Assembly (NCBI GenBank): GCA_002284615.2
Contig: MU069639.1
Coordinates: 279,776-291,979 of the forward strand
Origin: Dunaliella salina
Lineage: Eukaryota; Chlorophyta; Chlorophyceae; Chlamydomonadales; Dunaliellaceae
DNA: 12,204 nucleotides
Direction of reading: 5' to 3'
The position numbers and the translations under genes were made by a program. The notes under the pieces were generated by a model. The model saw only the letters and a list, made by a program, of their open reading frames with translations, ran no database searches and was not told the origin of the DNA. Below are positions 1-8,264 of this stretch, one piece after another. Numbering within the stretch: position 1 is the first letter of the stretch; every line of letters begins with the position of its first letter.

Positions 1-36
<36 letters not shown>
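1..36. repeat. (CA)n microsatellite at window start
   Basis: Eighteen uninterrupted CA dinucleotides up to position 36, presumably continuing beyond the left edge. The tract sits 62 bp before exon 1, so it is near the 3' end of the preceding intron. It contains no AG and so leaves the acceptor at 97-98 as the first good AG after it. Confidence 0.97.
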
Positions 37-40
<4 letters not shown>

Positions 41-98
41 TGATCCGGCACTGCACACCCAACTTGGGGTCTATTTGCCTTGCATCTGCACCTCTCAG

Positions 99-218
99 GT
101 TATGTTCCGGCCTGTTCGGCTGGAGCACTACAGCGACCAGCTTGAAATTTCATTAGTTGGGACGCACGTGTCGTTCATTGTGGACGTCCAGGCTCACACT
201 CCGACCACCAATATCCAG
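99..218 (+). CDS. CFAP65: Exon 1 seen (internal), end of an ASH/Ig-like domain
   Basis: Forty codons, starting and ending in phase 0. The acceptor is CCTCTCAG at 91-98 and the donor is CAG|GTAAGAG at 216-225, a near-perfect 5' splice site. The residues include VMFRPVRLEHYSDQLEI followed by FIVDVQAHTP. This is the usual C-terminal half of an ASH domain: an 'F.P....Y.d.L.i' strand, then 'f.v.v.A..P' as the last strand and linker. The frame stays open upstream into the (CA)n tract, but the CTCAG and the family pattern place the exon start at the valine codon at 99. The exon is not the gene's first. Confidence 0.75.
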
Positions 219-3200
219 GTAAGAGTCGGGTTCACAAAGTGGAGAGAAAAGTGGAGGGGTTGGTTTACAAGGTGGAGGGCAAGGGTTGGTTTCAAAAAGT
301 GCAGCGGCAAAGTGAAGGGGTTGATTTCAAAAAGTGGAGGGGCAAGTGTTGATATCACAAAGTGGAGAGTTGAGTTGGTTTCACAAAGAGGAGGGGCAAG
401 AGCTGGTCTCGCAAAGTGGAGGGGCACGAGCTGGTTTCACAAAGTTGAGGGGCAAGGGTTGGCTTCGAAAAGTGGAGGAGCATGAGTTGATTTCGCAAAG
501 TGGAGGGGCAGAGTGGAGGGTTGGCTTCAAGTCCAAGGGCAGCAGCTACACTCGGAGAACAATGCTGCAACAATGTTCCTGCGCTTCCACGCGTTCGCTT
601 CACGGTTTTCATGTCTCATTGCAATAGCATTTGTCTGACCACACCATTGATGCAGCTCAGAAATGAGTGAGCTTCAGGCACTGGGGCGCTTACTCAGCAC
701 TCAGTAAACACTTGCCTGTGCTCCTTGTCTAGGTGCTTAAAACGACGTAGGCAGAAAATAAACCTCCCTACATCAACTAAGCAAGACACATTGGCTTATG
801 GAGCCATGAGTCTACCGCTCCAGGAATACATAATTCCTGGTCTGGGTGTTTTCTCAGGCGAACTCCTCTGCGTATGACAAGGCAGCACCTCAGGCGCTTG
901 AGCGCAAAATGCAAGTTGGCATTTGAGTACAACAGGCATTGCGAGATAGCTTTTACGTACGTAAAAGGGGGAGTATGTCATATGGCCTTCCGCCCCATGT
1001 TTCACCCTCTGCGCTTGGCTTTCGTGCCCTCCCTCCACTGCTTTTCTCTTTTTTAAGAGCTAAGGCCATCCTGGGACATCGCAATGTCCTTTGGTCTTTG
1101 TAACAAAAACCAACAAAAACCATGTTGTTCTCAAATGTCACAATGGCTTGAGGGTCGCTACATGGTCAAGGTAACGATGGCCAGGGTCACCATGGCCATG
1201 TTGCTCACAATTGTCGCATGGTCTTCAGCCTCATAACGCTCACAAACATCACAATGGCCTAAGGGCCACGAAGCGAAACAATGGCCAGGGTCACTATAAT
1301 CATGTTGCTCACGAATGTTTCCTGGCTCGGCAGGAGTCACAGTGGCCTCAGTGTCACTCTGGTTAGGGTCACAATGGCCAGCGTCACCATGGTCATGTTG
1401 CTCACAAATGTCGCATGGCCTTCGGCTTCATGTTGCTCGCAAATGTCACAATGGCCTCAGGGCCACTTTGGTCAGGGTCACGATGGCCAGGGTCACCATG
1501 GTCATGTTGCTCACAAGTGTCACATGGCCTCATGTTGCTCACAATGGTCTCAGGGCCACAAAGCAAAACAATGGCCAGGGTCACTATACTCATGTTGCTC
1601 ACGAATGTTTTCTGGCTCGGCAGGAGTCACAGTGGCCTCAGGGTCACTCTGGTTAGGGTCACAACGGCCAGCGTCACCATGGTCATGTTGCTCACAAATG
1701 TTGCATGGCCTTCGGCTTCATGTTGCTCGCAAATGTCACAATGGCCTAAGGGCCACGGTGGCCAGGATCACCATGGTCATGTTGTCACCACTGGCACATG
1801 GCCTTTGGCCCCATGTATCTCACAAGTGTTTTTTTGGCTTGGAGGAATTGCAGTGGCGAAAAAATGGCGTCGATGTGTGTGGTGAATGAAAGGCCTCCTA
1901 AACAATGCCCACAAATGGTGCACATGGCTCATGCCTAAAGCGTCTTGCGTGTCACCCTACCAATGCCATCAAAGCGAGGCTGATGTCAAAGCAAGGCTGA
2001 TGCCAAGGAGGTTGTCAAGGCTGATGTCAAGGCAAGGCTTAATTTTGTCATCCTTCTCAGGCATTCAAAGCAAGACTGATGTCAAAGCAAGGCTGATGCC
2101 AAGGCTGATGTCAAGGCTGATGTCAAAGGATGATGTCTAGGACGATGTCAAGGATGATGTCAAAGCGAGGCTGAAACCTGTCACCCCATTTAGGCAGTCG
2201 TAGCGAGGCTGACGTCAAAACAAGCTTGAGCTAACGTCAAGGATGATGTCAAGGATGATGTCAGAGCAAGGCTGATGTTGAGGCTGATGTCCAGGCTGAT
2301 GTCAAGCATGATGTCAAGGCAAGGCTGAAACCTGTCACCCCATTCAGGCAGTCATAGCGAGGCTGATGTCAAAGCAAGGCTAACGTCAAGGATGATGTCA
2401 GAGCAAGGCTGACGTCCAGGCTGATGTCCAGGCTGATGTCAAGGATGATGCCAATGCAAGGCTGAAACCTGTCACCCGATTCAGGCAGTCGTGGCGAGGC
2501 TGATGTGTGCAAAGATGCAATGCTGACTGCGTTCAAAACTGATGCGTACAAAATGTACTGCTAGCTGTGTAACAATGCTTCTTTCTTGCTAAACGGCCTT
2601 GAGTCTGAGTTGATGCACCATCTTGTGGTGGATACCACCAGCTTCTGGGGTGCCTGCTTCTTTGCACTTGTGTTTCAAGATTTTCACACCAGCTAGGCGG
2701 CACAGCTTCCAGACCATGCTGACTGCTCACCTGTATGGATGCCTGTGTCCTCGTACTTGCATTTCAAAGTCTGTCACACAGCTTATGCTGCAAGACTTAC
2801 AGACCATGCGAACAGCTCATCTTTGTGGATGCCCGTCGCTCAGGCGCAATGTGGGCAGTTTTGAAATCTTCCATACCGAGTGTTCAGCTTTGTGGATGCC
2901 CGTTGCTCAGGTGCCTCCCTCCCTGGACTTTGGCTATGTGCCCTGCAAGGAGCTCCAGCACCTGCCCCTGCCTGTACACAACACAGGGGATGTGCAGGTG
3001 AGAGCCTGCTTAAGACATGCATACATGGCTTAGGCTTTGTGGTGAAGAGCTCCATCACCTGCCCCTGCCTGTCCACAACACAGGGAACGTGCAGGTGAGA
3101 GCCTGCTAGATGCATGCATGCATGGTTTGGCTTAGGCTTTGTGCCCTGCAAGGAGCTCCAGCACCTGCCGCTGCCTGTCCACAACACAGGGGATGTGCAG

Positions 3201-6200
3201 GTGAGAGCCTGCTTCATACATACATGCATGGTTTAGGCCTTGTGGTAAAGAGCTCCAGCACCTGCCCTTGCCTGTACATGAGAGAGGGGATGTGCAGGTG
3301 AGATCCTTCTAAATGCATGCATGATGGCTTGGCGTAGGCATTGCGCAAAAGGAGCTCCAGCACCTGCCACTGCCTGTCCACAACACAGCCAACGTGCAGG
3401 TGAGGGCCTGCTACATGCATGCATACATGGCTTGGCTTAGGCTTTGTGCAATGCTAGGAGCTCCTGCCCCTGCCCAAACACGACACAAGGGATATGCAGG
3501 TGAGGTTAACAAGGCTCACGCAAGAGAAGCCATTGTTCAAAACGCTTGACTAATTTGTAGCACCAAAAAAGAAATTGGCAGCCAGGAGGCACGGTATGCA
3601 TAACTTTTGGGCGTCATGTGTCAATCCAAAAAAAAAAAAAAACATATTCGGAATCCTGAGAACGAGAGGAATTGATTGATGTATGTATGGGTCCAATCGG
3701 AGAGGGTGGCTGTTGGGTGGTCCTTCAAAGGGTTTGGACTCTTTGGGACCCCCCCTCAAGAATTTTTTCTGGGCCACTTCCTCGAAGTTTTAAATATACC
3801 CATGGATTCCTGAACTTGAGAGCTGTCCACTGGCACCCTCTCTGTGCAAATTGAGTAAAAGGGGGGGTCTGTGTGCATGGCTGGGAGTCGGTGCCAAGCG
3901 CGCAAGGGTCTGAGCAGCAAGAGGTGGGGAGGCAAACATGCAGCAAATCAGCCCAAACTCCCAGGATGTAACAAAGTATGATGTGTTCTTGCTTGGTGAA
4001 ATATGGAGGGCAATATATGGACTCGCAAGCCAGTTGTGGGTGCCTGGAAGGGCAGGTACGCATGGGCGTCCGCTCCTCAGTTGTTGCCCCACAACTCTGC
4101 TACGACTCAGTATTTCATTGCGCCGAGTATGCTGGTTGATAGCTATTCAAAAGAGGAGCAGATTTGTACCCTTTTCGTGGGGAGAGGTCTGTAGGTTTGG
4201 GGGAAAGGGGGGTTGGATGGTCCTTTTGGGCCTCACACCGAGAATTTTGACATGACATCCACTACTTTTTTTTTGGTCCCCTTGTGGCAGCAAGGCATTT
4301 CTGGTGCTTGCTTGTGCATGCATGCATGCGTGCTTTATGCATGCCTTCTTGGCTCATGCGGATGTGCAGCTGAGGGCCTGCTTTATGCATGCATACATGG
4401 ATGCATGGCTTACGCTTGCATGCGTGTATGCTTTATGCACACGTGCATGGCTCACACGGATGTGCAGCTGAGGGCCTGCTCCACGCTTGCATGGCTTGTG
4501 CATTGCGCCCTGTGAGGAATCGCTGCCTGTGCACAATGCCTGGGGTGTGAAGGTGCAGCCTGGCAGGTTATGAGGTTACATCGACACAAGGAAGAGGAGG
4601 CCTCCAGTCAAAACGGCCGACTGCTAGCTTGTAGTGTGAAGGTGCAGCCTGGCAGCATGTTCAAGGAATGGACTGTCACATTCAATAGCTGTCAATGTGG
4701 CTCCAATTTCTGAACATTGTTAATGTGGACAGTGTGGTTCCAATTTCCCAAGGTTGTCAATGGGGTTTCAATTCCCAAGTGTTATCACTGGGGCTCAAAT
4801 TTCCCAATTGTTGTCAATATACGTTCCAATTTTCAAATGCTGGCATGGGCCTGCTCGGTTTGCCACTAGCATGGCACATGCAAGGAGGGAATTCAGGCGC
4901 GTGTTGGGCCATGCTTGCCCAGAACAGCTCATCATCGGAACAGAGCAAGGACAAGACACAGAGCACGTGTGGGGTCTGTGGCCTTCTTGAATGGTATATT
5001 GATATGGATCCCAGTGTCCAAGCTCTCTTTCATGTGTTGTTCTCAAAATTGACGGATGTTGACTTATTGTGTGAGCTCACACATATCAGCTGTATGTGTT
5101 GCATGCTGGGATGCATATAATCTGCAATTAACCCCCGATTGGAGGTGAAAGCTGAATGCGAGTCCATGCGCACCATAGAGGTTTCGAGGGTTGCCACTCT
5201 ATGTTGCCTCATCATTTTGTTCTGTCGCTCTGTTCTGGTGCTGAATTTGCCTCACTCTGTTGTTCTGTTCTGGCGCTCAATTCGCCTCACCCTGTGGTTC
5301 TGTTCTGGTGCTTGACACAGGTCCGCGTCACTTGGCGCTTGGATGCACCTTTCAGCATTTCTCCTCAAACAAGCCTACTATCCCCAGGGGACGTCATACA
5401 CTTCGATGTGTCATTCCTACCCCAGGAGGCCGGGTCCTTTGCAGGTGTGTCAGATCCTGGATCCTCTCATGCCTTTTTTTGCTTAGAAAGCCTCGAAAAC
5501 TTGTTTGTTCAAATGATTGTGTACTTTTGGGTTGTTCGCGGTGTGGTAGATCCTGTGTAGTCTCAGATCTTGTTTGCTTGAAGCATCCCAAAATCTTGTT
5601 GTTCGCTCAAGTGGTCGTGTTGCTTTGGGGTTGTTAGCAGGTTTGTTAGATCTTGTACCATCCCTCAGGTTGTGTTTGCTTGAATGCAGAACCTGAAACC
5701 TCCTTGTGTATTCCATGATTGTTTTCCCTGTGCGCTCACAAAGCATGTGAGTCCTAAAAGTCCTTCAAGCAAGAACTGTTTGCACAAAATCCTGAAAGTA
5801 CTCTGTGAGGCAGGCTTTGCTCCTGTTTAGATTCATGTTTCCTCCGCTTGATATAATCTTAGGTTCTAGGTGAGGTTGAAACCTTACTTTGTTATCAATG
5901 GGTTTGGTTCCTGCGTATGCATTTTAACAGGGAATGCAACTTGCATCCTGGACAATGGCAGCACAGCCTCCTGCTCTGTGTCTGGCATCGCCAAGTTCCC
6001 TTATCTGTCTATGGAGGTGCGTGGCATCGAGCTTCATATGTGCTGCTAGGTAGGTAAGCTGTTCCACACTTTGTTGCCTGAAGCCAATTTTGTGAGCCTC
6101 TACCTCATTGAATGCAATAGTGCAGAGAATAATCATCTACCTACCCTTTTTTCCTTTGCACTTTGTTGGTGATACAGAATCAAGCAGGCATTGCCCAATG

Positions 6201-8221
6201 AATGCACATGGAGATATCTCCCTGTCTGATGAGACACATGCTTCGACACATTCAAGGCCGAATCAAATGTTTGAGCTGGTAGTTTTGTTTTTATTTTTTG
6301 GGGACATGCAGGTCACCACTGCAGATTTTGGGGAGGTGCTGGTGGGCAAAAGTGCTGAGCACATTCTGCGCTTTGGCAACCATTCCATGGTGCCCGCCAA
6401 CTTCACCATCGTGCCTGAGGGGCAGGATCAGGCAACAGACAATGTGTATACCATCCAACCAGCCCGGTATGACACCTTGTGCATCCGTTCGTTATTTTGG
6501 GCAAGCATTTTTGATGACTAGTGTAACAGTGATTTGCGGCTGTGCAGCTGCACACAAGTTTGGCTTCCTCCGCTGTGAGCAGCTGGGGTGTTTCGCTGGT
6601 CCTGTATTGCGGTGTTGCGTGGTGCTTGGATATGTCTGTTGCTAAGCCAGGTGGTGTGTGAATGTGTGGTCTTAAGAAGCATCCTGTGCTTACAGGCTTG
6701 CACAACAGGCTTGCACATCAGGCTTGCACAACAGGCTTGCACATCAGGCTTGCACAACAGGCTTGCACAAAAAAAATCTTTTGGTGTCTTCATGTCCGCG
6801 CTGTCAAGGCACCTTTGATGCAAGCACCTTACTAAGCCTTCATTTCTGTGCTTTCAAGGCACCTTCGATACAAACACCTTTTGGTGCATTCATGTCTGTG
6901 CTCTAAAGGCACATTTGATTCAAGCACCTATCAGTGCCTCAATCTCTATGCTTCAAGGCACCTTTGATTCAAACACCTTTCGATGTCTTCATGTCTGTGC
7001 TCTAAAGGCACCTTTGATTCAAGCACCTATCAGTGCCTCCATTTCTATGCTTTCAAGGCACCTTTGGTTCAAACACCTTTTGGTGCCTTCATGTCTGTGC
7101 TCTAAAGGCACATTTGATTCAAGCACCTATCAGTGCCTCAACTCCTACGCTTTCGAGGCACCTTTGGTTCAAACACCTTTCAATGCCTTCATGTCTGTGC
7201 TCTAAAGGCACCTATTTTCAAGCACCTATCAGTGCCTCCATTTCTATGCTTTCAAGGCACCTTTGGTTCAAACACCTTTCGGTGCCTTCATGTCTGTGCT
7301 CTGAAGGCACATTTGATTCAAGCACCTATCAGTGCCTCAATTTCTATGCTTTCAAGGCACCTTCGGTTCAAACACCTTTTAGTGCCTTCATGTCTGTGCT
7401 CTGAAGGCACATTTGATTCAAGCACCTATCAGTGCCTCAATTTCTATGCTTTCAAGGCACTTTTGGTTCAAACACCTTTTAGTGCCATTATATCTGTGCC
7501 TCAGCGGCAAGTTGGGACCCGAGGAGTACAGCGAAATGCGTGTGGTCTACACCCCCAAGCACAGTGGCGCATTCTCCTGCCAGAATTGGGTGCTGTCGAC
7601 CGCGGGCGGCAACCGTGTGCTGCTCAACGTGTCTGGCCAGGCGGTGGGCCCACTGATCACGTTCTCCTCCAGGTGTGCAGTTGTCCTTTTTTTTCCATTT
7701 TGATGCAGGCAGTTAAATGGTGAACGTGTCTTTCCAGGCAGAGGGCCCTCCAATTGAGCAATTATGCTTTTGTTCATACAGGTATCAAAAGAAGCTGAAA
7801 GAGGAAGCAAATTTGCACTTCCCTGTAACCCCCAATTATTACAAAGAAACAAAAAATGATAAATCCAAAGGAGATGTAGGAATTTGCAGGCATGGATGCA
7901 TTTGGCTAGGCCGCGAACTCAATGGCCACCTTCAGTTGCGTCGATGTTTCCTTTTGGGGGCGTCTAGATGCATGCGTGAATGCTTAGGCTCAGGCAGTGG
8001 CCCCAATCCCAATGTTCACTGACCTCGCATGGATGAGGTGGCCCTTTTTTTGGGGTGGCGTCTTGATGCATGTGCAGGCATGCATTTGTGGGGTCAAGAA
8101 TACAAGACCCTCTGAGTGTTGAGATGCACTCGGATTTGACCGTTGCGTTTCGGAGCGCTTTTGCGGATCTCTTGAAGCCAAGGCATCCACTCCAATTGTG
8201 GGCTGTCCTCAAGCCATCAGG

Positions 8222-8264
<43 letters not shown>

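Noticed and set aside
36..98. Extension of exon 1 upstream through the open frame into the (CA)n tract
   Set aside because: The frame is open, but CCTCTCAG before 99 is a good acceptor and the ASH pattern expects an F.P strand right at the exon start; the upstream residues do not fit the preceding strand.
1281..1889. 202-residue open frame on the plus strand (and overlapping frames)
   Set aside because: It is a translation of the ATGGCCAGGGTCACC-type minisatellite, with several overlapping frames open at once and no domain or splice context.
3500..4300. Complete transposable element
   Set aside because: No terminal repeats, target duplication or transposase or reverse-transcriptase coding were found; the loose 500-bp direct repeat is too weak.
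4695..5120. 141-residue plus-strand frame
   Set aside because: Begins in a minisatellite and has no recognisable domain; exons 2 and 3 join without it.
7060..7075. GGTTCAAACACC motifs resembling a tRNA or SINE B box
   Set aside because: They are part of the 50-bp monomer, lack a matching A box at the proper distance and do not fold into a tRNA.
6694..7504. CRISPR-like direct repeats
   Set aside because: Repeats are contiguous with no unique spacers, and the context is eukaryotic introns.
7133..7723. 196-residue plus-strand frame running from the 50-bp array through exon 6
   Set aside because: Over exon 6 it is in the wrong frame; the correct frame gives the ASH-domain peptide and matches both splice phases.
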